DNA from: Gordionus sp. m RMFG-2023
Lineage: Eukaryota > Nematomorpha > Gordioida > Chordodea > Parachordodidae
Assembly: GCF_954871325.1 (NCBI RefSeq)
Contig: NC_088776.1
Span: 59,916,954-59,980,953 of the forward strand
DNA: 64,000 nt
Direction of reading: 5' to 3'
In this document: positions 35,111 through 46,710 of the stretch, one piece after another
Layout of the letters: every line of letters begins with the position of its first letter
Position numbering within the stretch: position 1 is the stretch's first letter
Position numbers and translations under genes: made by a program
Notes under the pieces: generated by a model
Databases searched by the model: none
Told to the model about the DNA's origin: nothing
The model's input: the letters and a program-made list of their open reading frames with translations, nothing else

Positions 35111-38100
35111 AAATTTGTCATATTTCTGCATTTACAGATTTTCTAGAAAAACTATTCAACCGAAATCCTTGCTAAAATTGGAATCTCTAAATATTTAAGC
35201 TCAACAATATGATTTTTAACAGATTTAATAAAAAAAAATGCTTCTAAATTATGATTTTGAGTTGTTTTTTTTGAAAAAATACATTAAAAATGAATATAAA
35301 ACAAAACTGTGCATAAAATCAAATTACAATTTTAATAATTTTTAAAAATAAATATGACGTATTTAAAGAAATTTAAAAAAAACGATCATTGATTTATAAA
35401 AAATGCAATTGCTTTTGAGAATAGACGCTTAATTGCTTGCTTTAAGTAAAGGGATCTAATAGTCAGCTATTAATTTTCTAAAAAATAATGTTTAATTTTC
35501 AGAACATTTTACAAAAAACCAACATTATTTGTGACAAATGCGATAACCATGGCATAAGCAATATATGTTTTTTTTCATTAGTTCGGCTGAACAAATTGGA
35601 TTTGTATAGTGCTGAACTAATTGCAATTGCTGAAAAATCAAGGCATATATAATACCAGAACCAGGCTACTGAAATATCTGCTTATAAAATGAAGTCTTCT
35701 GTTTGTTCGAGCATAAATTATTTGGTTTAAGGATATTTTGATATTAGCCCTTCATCGAGTATTGATTGATGTTTCTATTATTACTTGATAAAATATTGGA
35801 AACCTTGAAGGTGATTAAAAAGAGGAGAAATTAATAAGGGTTTGATATATTTCCATTTATTCTAAATAAGCTAATTTAATGCATTTATTATTTTTTAGTT
35901 CATTATTTAGTATAGAGATATAAGATTTGAAAATTGTCTTGTTTATAGAATATGCAATATTATTATAGGAATATTTGGATCAGGTTTTAGATTGAATAAA
36001 TCTTAGTTGATAATTTCTTCATATAATTTTTTAAAATATGTAAAATTTTTGTAGTCATATAAAATATAAAACTATTCTGTTATATAATTTAAACTAAAAA
36101 TGTTAATAAATTACTAATAATTTGAGTGGTAAACAAATTGTGATAAGTGAAAATATTAAAATGATAAATTTTAGATAAAATTTTATCAAGACGTAAAAAA
36201 CGTGAAACCTAATTAATACCCCTTTAAAAATAGAAATGTGTAAGAAGGAGTTCTAGAAAAAAATCTAACTTTAATTTGAAAATGGAAGAAGACCATAATA
36301 TAGTATATGCATTGAAATAGCTTATTGTATTGATTTGTTATATATCAATTAATTCAATATATTTTTATGCTATGTTTAAAAAAGTGGAATAAAGGTATAA
36401 AAAGCAAATTATTTTATTAAGAAATCATGAAATAATAGATCATTTTTAACTAAAAGTTTTAATTCTATAATATAGATAATATTGTATAAATTGCATTCGG
36501 AAAACTTTACAAACATTTAAAATATAATTTTGAAAAATATAATTGTCTTTCCTAAAAGTGACAATAAATAAATATAAAAATTAGTGAATAATATAATTGA
36601 AGTTCATCAATTTTAATATTTTAATTAATATTATGTCTCAAGGTATTTATTTTCTTAAAAAAGGTTCTAAGTTTGCAATTTTTAAAATTAATCATTTTTT
36701 TGAGAAAAAATTGTAACTAGTAATAATTCGATTGTGTTTTGATTTTTAATAATAACACTTTTTATAAGGTAAACTTAATCTAAATAAAAAAATAAGTATC
36801 TTTAAGGGTATGCCTAATTTAAGATTATAATAAAAGACAATATATATTCCAATTTATCATAAAATATATAATATATATACAAATATTATTCTTTTTTAAG
36901 ATTTAGAATTGGATCATGGTTTTCAACTTATATATTTTTAACCATCTTGCTTTATATTATTATTTTCTTTTTTTTGATTCATTATAAAATTTTGGGAATT
37001 GGGGTAATCATAGCTAAAATTGATTTTGTATAATTTAATTTTTATTTTTAAATCATAGTTAAAAATTGCAATAACATTGGGGCTATATAATCAAAAATTT
37101 GTTCTTATTTTTAATTGGAAATAAAGGTATATCATGGTATTCGACTATTAGATTTTCATACATACTATTTGCTCTATTTTAAGGTGTTTCAGCAATAAAT
37201 ATTTTTATATACAGGTGACTTAAAATAAAGATCGTATTTTGCAATCTTTATCTTGCATATTTTAATAAAATTTCATTTTTTATTAAAGAATATATTTAAC
37301 TTAATAGTTTCAATTTTTTTTAAAAAATTATTATGAAAATTAGTTTAATCATATAATGTTTTTTCCAAGTTAGCTATAACAAGTTTCCATAATCTAATAA
37401 TGCAATACAAGCATGCTTTGATTCTTATTCAAATACAACATAGAACTAGGGATTATCAATTATAGATTAATATAATTAACAAAACATATTTTAGCTTAGT
37501 AGGCCTTTTTCTTAAATAATAGAGCAATCTCTTCCACTGATCTAACTCTAAGTTTTTTAGTCTTGACAAATATAAGGCCTAATTTCACGATTTTTTTTCT
37601 CAAATTAAAATAATTTTAGTTTATTTTTCTAAATATTTGGATTTAAGTTTAACATACCAATAATTTTTAATAAATTGCAGGTAATTTTAGCCAAAAAAAA
37701 CAAAAATAAAAAAAAACACGTTTGTCAGGCGCAAGACGAGGCCTAATTTTCGAAAATCTTTAACCCTTCAAAATACAAAAAATAATTTAAAATATAATTC
37801 ATGAGTGTAACATCCCCTCTAAAAAAGCCTTAATACACTTATAATGACATAATTGTATGCTTTGATTCAGAGAGTGACTATCATTGATAAAAAATGTTCT
37901 ATATTTAGCTAAATATTATTAGAAATATTTAAATTTAAAGTAATATATATATTACTATAATTTAGTAAATAGCGAGCTACATACTTAATATTAAATAGCA
38001 GAATCTAACAATTTTAAAAATAAGTAACAACCTTTATAAACCACCAACAATTATTAAAAATAGAAAGGAAACAATAATTTTGAATATAAAATAAATTTAT

Positions 38101-38619
38101 TTGGTGTAATCTATGACCATTTAATGATATATTAGGCCGACATGATAAAAAGCATAGATAGCTTTAGGTTCAGATAAAATTTAAGTTTCCCTAATTTATT
38201 TCTGAAACAATTTCGTATAATTTTTTGTTTAAAACCGTAAAAACAATTTGAAAAGATTGCTATTCTTGTAAGTTCTCGGGCCCTCATATACTGAATATCA
38301 TTTAGAAATAGGCCTATATTTTTATAGTCATTAAAAGCATCTATATCAGTATATAATTTTTTGAAAATAGCACACCATACCTGATGATTAAATAAATTAT
38401 ATTATTTTTCTTAGAAATATTATCTTAAGATAGTTTCTGATGTATATATTATATAATTCTTTTATTTGAAAATTCCGGTTATTGATTAATTTTTTTCAAA
38501 AATTTGCAGTTATGAAGTAGTTTAAAACATTTTCTGAATATTTGTTCCTAAAAATATTTTAAAATATGAATAAATTTTATCTATTTTGCAAAATAAAATA
38601 ATTTGCAAATGATGATCAA
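35111..38619. other. Gene-free, very AT-rich DNA
   Basis: No gene, tandem array or element end was recognised in this 3.5 kb. Confidence 0.4.
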
Positions 38620-38621
38620 TT

Positions 38622-38996
38622 ATGACGGTTAAAACAATTACAATAGAAATGGAAATTTTAATATCAATAACAGACAATAATGACGGTCACCACAACTATT
38701 ATAGCAACGGTATTTTAACAATAGCAACAGACAAACTAATGACAATCAAAACAATTATTATAGAAATGTATTTTAACAATAATAACAGACAAACATATGA
38801 TGGTCAAAACAATTATACAGATCGAACCCAAGATTCAACAACAGAGGCAACAAAGTACACAATAACAACTATAATACGCTTAGTAATCAAAACAACACAA
38901 ATATAGATAAAACATGAATCAACAGTACTACAACAAATTTAATGATGAAAATAACAAGAATCACACTAGGGAGACCAGGGATATATTGAACACGGG
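38622..38996 (+). pseudogene. Asn-rich coding relic with 58-bp repeats
   Basis: A-rich, T-poor stretch unlike its surroundings. A unit starting GACGGT/GATGGT recurs at 38624, 38682, 38741 and 38799 (58, 59, 58 bp). Reading with frame changes gives repeated blocks such as NNYNRNGNFN-NNRQ, then NNRGNKVHNNNYNTLSNQNN, and finally NQQYYNKFNDENNKNHTRET up to a stop near 38996. The continuous 94-codon frame is Thr/Ile-rich and probably the wrong one. It could be a decayed low-complexity protein or gag-like segment; no family is recognised. Confidence 0.4.
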
Positions 38997-39829
38997 TTAT
39001 AGCAAGATATAGCTTTATTTTCTAGAGTATAAAATTCTAAGGGATACTTTTTTTTTACCAAATCTATATAATTATAGAATGCATATGCATCTATAATTTT
39101 TATTTCTATCGGAAAGCTTGAAATTTTTTTATAATGCATTATATGATTCGTACCAGCAAAAGGAACTTTTCAAAATTTACTATTTTTTTTAAAAAATATA
39201 GATTAATTACATTTTTACCACCCAAAATATATCTTATAAAATCCTATCTTATAGAATATCAATTTACCCGAACAAAATTATAATATATACTTCAAAATAG
39301 ATATTAATCAAAGTGGTGGCATTGGGGCTATTTTTATAAGGTTAGAACGAACCTTTTTTTTAAATTTTAACATGGAAAAAAAAACTATGGAGAAAGCAAA
39401 TAAAATAAAAAAATAAAAAAATGTTATAAATAAAAACAATTGTTTAGTGTGCTAAAAAAATTATTACAAATATCATAACAAATAAGAGTGGTTTAATGCC
39501 GTAAATGTAGTTATTCTTCACATGGAAGATGTTGCAATTTTAATCCTTTTTTATTTGAAAGATTGTGAAATATGTTCCCAATTTTTTTGTTTATAAATAA
39601 TTTTATATATATTACTTTTATGCTTTAAATCATTAAATATGTACTAAAAAAAGGTAGAGTTCACTTGTTCCCAATCCAGAAAAAATAATATTTTAAAAAA
39701 AGTATTAAATAGATATTTTTGAAATTTAATCCTACCATAAAACTAATAGAACTGAACAAAATGAGATATTTTTTATTAAAAATAATAAAGTACTTATAAT
39801 TTTATTAAGATTTGCTTTTTGGGTTCGCC
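38997..39829. other. Gene-free AT-rich DNA
   Basis: Nothing recognised. Confidence 0.4.
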
Positions 39830-40475
39830 ATAAGCCCGGTCTCTCCTGTATTCTAAATTAGGATAATCCTAACGATTGGGATAAATAGCATATTTGTTAG
39901 GATTTCGGCCAAGTTCGAGGGTGGATCGAATATTAAATTTTTTAAGAGCAGCTAGGAGAATGTTGTTAATTGATATATGACGCGGTTATCATCCAGGGGA
40001 GAACTTGCAGTGCAAGGGATGGTAAGCTTTTATTTCGATGGGATGGCCGTATTCAATGCAAATGGAGAGAACCACAGCATTACATCCAAGGTGGAGGTCT
40101 ATAGAAATGCGTAGCTATTTACGAGTCAAGAGAAGTCCAAGATAGGAACTGGGGAGGGCTTCCAGCGATTCGTAACCTGAGCTTGCATATAATACTAAAT
40201 TATAGGAATTGTCCTCAAAGGACCTGTTCAAATAGGTATTCAACGAAACTGGCAATTAGAGGAGCATCCCAGTCTTTTTGAATGCTGTAAGGGGGACGAC
40301 AAAGGGTGGGTGAGTAGATGCTGTCCCAAAAAATGAAGATGTGCGAGAAGTCAGTATCTTAAGGAGTGTATCCTTTTTCGGCAACAATATGAGATAAAGG
40401 CTAAGAGGAAAATTTGTATCGGAGATCGGATACCAAAACCACCAGACTTGCTGGGAAGAGTGGCCTGTAGCCAAG
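39830..40475 (-). pseudogene. Diverged REL-type element fragment (between RT and endonuclease)
   Basis: On the - strand, in order: GGFGIRSPTQIFLLAFIS, WDAPLIASFVEYLFEQVL, SSGYESLEALPSSYLGLLL, LRISIDLHLGC and NNILLAALKKFNIRSTLELG. These correspond to the linker after the reverse transcriptase (GGxGxRSP; WDxPL; ALPSxxLGxLL; LRIAxxLRLGC) and the start of the endonuclease. The 20757 copy shares RNLGNLL...LRVAIGHRLGC and NLAISRSLTRARIPNILEP. Several frameshifts and stops are present, and the knuckle itself is lost. The 72-codon - strand frame at 40256-40474 is only partly in the right frame. Confidence 0.7.
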
Positions 40476-40867
40476 ATAAATTGAAAAATTTAAGGTTTAA
40501 TATGTTTTAAAGAAGAACCTTAATCATTTTATATTATGATTTTTCTTATAGACATAAATGTATTTATATAAAAGATACTAGGTTATTTACAAACAGCGAA
40601 GTAGCACAAGCTTCTTTTCACAAAGAAGAAATGTTGACTACCATAAAACTACCCATACTTTATCCAACAAAATTGATCATCAATGATATGTTGATCATAA
40701 TTTATAATTATTGAGAACGGATATTGATATGGCTGATATTTATTATTTTAGCTATATATACATTAATCTCCAAAATATATAAAGGCGTAAATCTCTCCCC
40801 ATTATAATTTGAACTATTACGAAATATGACAAGTGTAAGAGATCTGAAGTCTGCCCAAATTTAGAAC

Positions 40868-41275
40868 ACTGGCTTAAAGCCGCAGATTTGTGTAATTGTT
40901 TTAATTACAACAAAACAGAAATTTATATTCATTCTTAGTCCCGGATGGGATGATTTTTTATTATTATCCTTAATATAGACGGGACCAAAAAAAATAAAAA
41001 TTATTAGAAAAACATATGCAATGAACTCTTTCATTTTTTGATAAGTTTAATATACTAAAATTTATTTTCCCACTGGCTTAAAGCCGCAGATTTGTGTAAT
41101 TGTTTTAATTACAACAAAACAGAAATTTATATTCATTCTTAGTCCCGGATGGGATGATTTTTTATTATTATCCTTAATATAGACGGGACCAAAAAAAATA
41201 AAAATTATTAGAAAAACATATGCAATAAACTCTTTCATTTTTTGATAAGTTTAATATACTAAAATTTATTTTCCC
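40868..41275. repeat. 204-bp recent tandem duplication
   Basis: ACTGGCTTAAAGCC at 40868 and 41072 starts two nearly identical copies; the one clear difference is CAATGAACTC versus CAATAAACTC. Each copy has AGTCCCG and CGGGACC about 40 bp apart, able to form a small hairpin. Confidence 0.95.
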
Positions 41276-42130
41276 AACCCCCTCCTCTCTACCAACCATA
41301 ATCCTTCTCATTAGTTACGCAATTAAAAATATTAGAACTAATTCTTTACATTTCACTAAATCTTTTATTTTTACAGATTTTTCTTCAACAGCTTTTTAAT
41401 TTTTTTTCCAATTATTTTTCTTCCATTTTTTGGGAGGTTTTTATGATTAATTATTTTTTTTTATTAGAGTTTTATTTTGCAAAATTTATTTTAAATATTA
41501 CATTTATAATACAAAATAATATTTTCTTTTAACAACATCACTTTAGTACGTTTACCTTTTACAAAAATAAAAAACATTAACTTCTTTTATGTTTATCTTT
41601 TTTAAAAATCAAAACATTATATCTTAGTTAAATTTAAATTTAACAACAAATAATATTATAGTATATTTTTTTTATTAAATTATATTTAATTTCAATAATT
41701 TTTCCCAGAGTTTTCTATTTTTAAACCCTTTTTCTTAACAGTTTTTTTTCCTTAAGATATTTTTTTAGCAATTTTATTTATCTATTAATTTTGAACATCT
41801 ATTTTAAGACAAATTAATATTCTATATAAAAATGTTTTTTAAAACTAGTCATAAAAATAGTTTGGGTTTGTTGAAACTACCTTTGTACATTTTGTCGACT
41901 ATAAATAAAAATATAGCCATATAAAAATTAACCAATTTTTTTAAAAAGGGCGAATTAGATTAAAACAAAATCGCTTATATATATATACTTAATCTAATAA
42001 AACTTAATTTTATCACCTTTAATTTTAGAATATAAATTAATAAATAGGTTACAACATTATTATAACATCAAGATGGTATATTTAGATAAATAAATTAAAT
42101 TTATTTATTCAATATTGGCAAATTTATTTT
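41276..42130. other. Gene-free AT-rich DNA
   Basis: A C-rich tract CCCCCTCCTCTCTACC lies at 41279-41294. Nothing else recognised. Confidence 0.4.
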
Positions 42131-42145
42131 TATTTATTAATCAAA

Positions 42146-42334
42146 TTCTTGGAAAATTAAAAGAATTATATATTCCTAATATTATAAATACTTGCAAGTA
42201 TAATAATTATAAATCTTTTTATTAATTTATAATTTTTTATAAATTTACACATGAAATTTATTAAATTAAGTTTTAATCAAATGAAAGAAAATCTTCCAAT
42301 TATATTATTATCCCTGTATTTTTTTTCAGATATA
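42146..42334 (+). pseudogene. Promoter and broken signal-peptide exon paralogous to gene A
   Basis: TTCTTGGAAAATTAAA and TATTATAAATACT recur here as upstream of gene A. A frame from 42251 (second ATG 42281) reads MKENLPIILLSLYFF, signal-like, and reaches a GTAAAA donor at 42335. The donor falls in phase 0 rather than phase 1; one extra or missing T in the eight-T run at 42309 would explain this. Downstream micro-exons are not convincing (a possible 18-bp one at 44101-44118 has a weak GTTATA donor). Probably a decayed family member. Confidence 0.4.
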
Positions 42335-42925
42335 ATGGTAAAAAATAATCTTTAATAAATATATTAATTCCTTAAATAAATGTATCGTAATGTTGTATTA
42401 TAATTTTAATTATAGTATGTTGGTTTTATTATATATTTAGTTCAAATTGTTAAAAAACTGACGTTTTCGATAATTATATCAACTTGTAAAATTAAAAACA
42501 ACCCTTGAGTTTTTCTAAATATTTTAATCATATTGAACAATGCATAATAATATTAATTATTATATTTAATTTTTAAAATGCAAAATTATGAGCGTTAAAC
42601 AACTATTATTTTATATTAAATTCCAATACTCATTATGTTATAAATATATTTTTTTACATTTAACGACGGCTGATAGTAAATAATATGATTTAAAGATTTA
42701 TGATGTTATTTGTTATGGATACAATATAATTTTATTTATAAAAATTTTGAAAATTCTACAAATTGTTAAAAAATTAATGGAATTTAGCTAAAATTTTATA
42801 TTATCACATAATAATAAACAAAAACATGTAATAATTTAATATTTCCGATTCTCGGAATATAAAAAATTAATTTAAAAATTACCTAATGACTAACTAAACA
42901 TTCCTTCAATTAAATAATATCTTAT

Positions 42926-43109
42926 TAGTGTGGTTTAATGGCAATATTTGAGCAGATTTTTGAAAAAAGCTAGCTAACTATTTTAGAAAGAAAAATATTG
43001 CATTAGTCTTGAGATTTCACATAGTTGTCCAAACCTTTGTGCCATCTATGAGCAAATTATTCAGGCTTGTGTAATATTTTAGCTCAAATCGATCCATTTA
43101 ACAACACAA
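42926..43109 (+). mobile_element. hAT-like MITE, 184 bp, 7/8 target duplication
   Basis: The left end TAGTGTGGTTTAATGG and the reverse complement of the right end (TTGTGTTGTTAAATGG) match. TTTGAGC lies just inside the left end and GCTCAAATCGATCC inside the right. Flanks TATCTTAT (42918-42925) and TATCTTAC (43110-43117) differ at one base. The core is GTGCCATCTATGAGCAAATTATTCAGGC. This is the reference copy for the family. Confidence 0.8.
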
Positions 43110-43117
43110 TATCTTAC

Positions 43118-46100
43118 TAATCTTCAATATATATTTTTTTAAACATAGGTATTAAAGAAAGTAAAATTGTAATTAAAAATATATAAAATGGGAGAGATTC
43201 AACTTAACGGGTAACAACTGTTTGTTGGATTAGTTTAATCGGGCATCAGATATACAAGTCTTCTGTAATAAGATGCCATTTCAAGGGAAATCATTTTCTG
43301 AGTTCATAATTGATTATGGGTAGTCGACTGTTTAAATGAAATTCCCATTCCAGACTACTGTGGTGAGTAGCGAAAGCTTTATATACAGCTTCCTTGATAT
43401 TCTAGTTACAGTTTGCATATTTTAAGATGTAAGAAATCTAAAAACGAGAGTTTAGCGCAAAGTATAAAGATGCAATGTTGAAGAAGCTTTTTACAAGGAA
43501 AAGATTTATACATAGCAGCTTAATAATGTTACAAAACTTACGGAGAATGTTAAGAGTAGAAAGAAGAAGTTAATGATAGCGGTGAATCCATCTAGAAAGA
43601 AGCTTAAGTGTTATTTTTTTTGGTTATAGTTTAATATTATGGTAATTCATGAAAGAGTTTAGAAGTACAAATTATTATTTTCTATGGTTGGGGATGAGAC
43701 CAGCAGATAGCCTAATTCTGATGTCTATTTACCTTATTGATTTTGTCTTTTGTTCAGTATCACACCATCAAAAATATAGGATTAGTTGTTTAAATTAATT
43801 TATTAATTCAATGACTTAAGTGGATAACCATGTTCGATTCACTCAGTTGATAATTTTTATGAGAATTAGTTGAAACTCTATAAATGAAAAAAGATTGGTA
43901 GAAAAGATAAAATCATGTCTAATCAGGGAATGAAGTGTTTGCAGATTGTAAAAATATGCAGTAAATGAGAGTATTAAGTTTTTGTTTATGTTTTTTGGTT
44001 ATTTTGTCAGAATTGAATGCAAAGTGTGATTACCATAAATATTTCATAATTGTATTTATTAAAAATTAAATGTATTTCATAGGTTCATAATTTTTCACAG
44101 AGTATGCACTCTATTCATGTTATATACGATGAATTGTAAAGATAAATTAATATAACCCATATGTTAAATCTACCTATAAAATAAGAGACAATTTCAGAGG
44201 TAGTCGATTTAAAAAATGTCGATAAGAACTAAAAAAAAATTTAAAGATATGTTCAAACTTGAAAAAAATCTGATCAAATTATTGATTGTGTAAAGCTTAT
44301 TATTATAATTTTGTATAGAATATCTTACCTTTATTATTTATAATATAGATGAGAAATAATATTAATTAAATTTTTATTTTTGGAATGATATAAATAAATG
44401 AATTTATTTTATTTTTCATTTATGAAACTAATCAATATCACATTTTAAATCAAGTTACTTTGCTTTTTTCTTTATTAGCATTTAAAATTGCGAAATGATA
44501 AGTCGTTGCTCTTTTAATCGTAGAGCGTAAATAAGATTTAAAACCAAGCACTTTACATTAAATTTTTAATACCATTTTAAATAATTTCTATATACTCCGA
44601 AAAAAATTGATAAAATTTTTTCCCTACTTTGTTCTTTTTGATTATGATGACTACTATTATTTTAAGAACTTGGATGGAACAAAATTTCACCATGCACAAA
44701 AGATAATAATCTTTAATCGATTCTACAAAGCCAAACAAGATTTTATGTATTACTTGTATAGCCCTGCTAATTAATTTTTTAGTAATCAGATGCCAACCCT
44801 ACCCTTTAAATTTTTTTTAACCCGTACCTTTTTATGTATCTGAGTCCGATCAAAAATTTTCTATAATTTGAGTTTAAATATAAGACACAATTAAAAATTT
44901 TGTGTATTTTTTTATATTTTGCCACCTTAAATAAAAATACACTTTAAGCCACATTATCTATCAAATAAGTCGCATTTTATTATATTTGTTATGCATAAAT
45001 TTTATTCAGTAAAGATATATAAATAGTAAAGTTAAAATATTTCTTTCATTATTTTTGTCCATATTTATGATTTTTTTTTTGAAAATTCTTTTTAAATTTT
45101 TAACTAGTCACTAAAATATAATCACAGGAAATAGTTAATTTGTGGTTGTAATGTTAAATAATGATTGATATGTGTTGGATAAAAAATGGCATGTTATTCT
45201 GATTCACATTTTTATAAAACAAATTGATTATCAAGGATATTTACATTTTTAATATTATTAATCGGGTCGGACTAAAGGTCAGATTTCTCTTACATCTAGA
45301 ACCGTGCCCTTAAAAAAGTCTTCTATGCACATTTATATAAACATTTTTCGTCATAAAATTGACCCTTTCATTTTTTGATTAAGTAGTTTATCTTTGATTA
45401 ATATATCTATTTTGGTACAGACCTTATATAAATTTGTCAATTGGGCGAGAGTACCGATGTATCTAGGGAGTCGTCGTCTATAACCAATAATGATATATCA
45501 ATATTTTAAAGTTTTATCAATAAGACTTATTTCTGCAGAGTATTTATTTCATATTATTCAGTCATTTTCTCAATTTAAAAGTGTTAAAATAAAATTTTTT
45601 TAAATTAGGCAATAAAATGATGATGCATTATCCCGACAATTTTCTGAAAATTTTCTCTACCCGATTAGAAAAAGAGAACGAAAAAACTTTAATTAAATTT
45701 ATCAGAAAATAGATTATGAAAAATAAAAGCGCTGAAATCTCAGCAATAAAAAGTTGAAAAATATGTAAAATTGTGAAGAATGATGTCCTAAAAGTAGCTC
45801 GCCATTTAAAACGAGTTACTTATTACTTTGATAATATATTGAATTGTTATGTATATTTATTTATATAAAATTAATATATTTTTCTTTAGACATTTTATTA
45901 AATTTGATTTACATGAAAAAGAAGGCGGGATATGAAGAATCAAGGAGGTCACTCATTAAAAATACATTATATAAAAGTCTTAGGTACTGGCTTAGTAATT
46001 AAATTACATCTTTAACTCACAAGAATATAAATTAACTTTAAGTAGTTTTTCAGAACGAATGAAAAGACAATTAAAAATATTCTTCTGTAATGTCTTCCTC

Positions 46101-46710
46101 TTTACAATAAAAATATTTGTAAAAAAAAATTAAATAAAATAAATTATTTTATTTTTAAGTATATCTACATATAATATTAATTTACAAAGGTCAATAACAC
46201 GATTATAATCGAATTTAAATTTCCATGTTATCGCAACGATTACAATATTTCTTTTTACTTGACATGCACCAATTTAATGAAATCACATTTAATAGCATTC
46301 ACCTATTTGAATATCGGTATTTATTTATAAATATTTTTTAAAAATAAACATTTTAAAAGTGTATGAATATTTTATAATTTAGTTCTATGTTTATTTCATC
46401 ACTAATTGCTCTTTCTATATTCTTTAACCGATATTACTTAATTTTTCGTGATCCAAGTTTGTATCATATTTTGCTACGATATATAAGAGTTTATATGTTT
46501 TAAAACATCAATTTATTGAAATTTGTAATAATTTTTATTTACTTTTTATATTTAGAGTACAGAATATCGAAAATTAATGTTTTAATTGATTATTTTGATA
46601 AAAGTTTTTTTTTTGATTATTCATTTCTTTCTTTTTTAATTTAAATATTTATTTACTTAAATAATCTTTTAGTATTTACACTACATTGATAGACTTAATA
46701 AATTTTAATT
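43118..46710. other. Gene-free AT-rich DNA
   Basis: A less AT-rich portion at 43190-43650 has broken frames on both strands but no recognisable motif. No promoter-exon structure elsewhere. Confidence 0.4.

Noticed and set aside
37180-37215. Exon-like 22-bp segment between TGTTTCAG and GTGACT
   Set aside because: Not a multiple of three and no neighbouring exons of the micro-exon family.
42320-42334. An 8-bp exon (ATATAATG) between TTTTCAG and GTAAAA
   Set aside because: Not a multiple of three, and the AG lies inside the hydrophobic leader frame; interpreted as the end of the broken signal exon instead.
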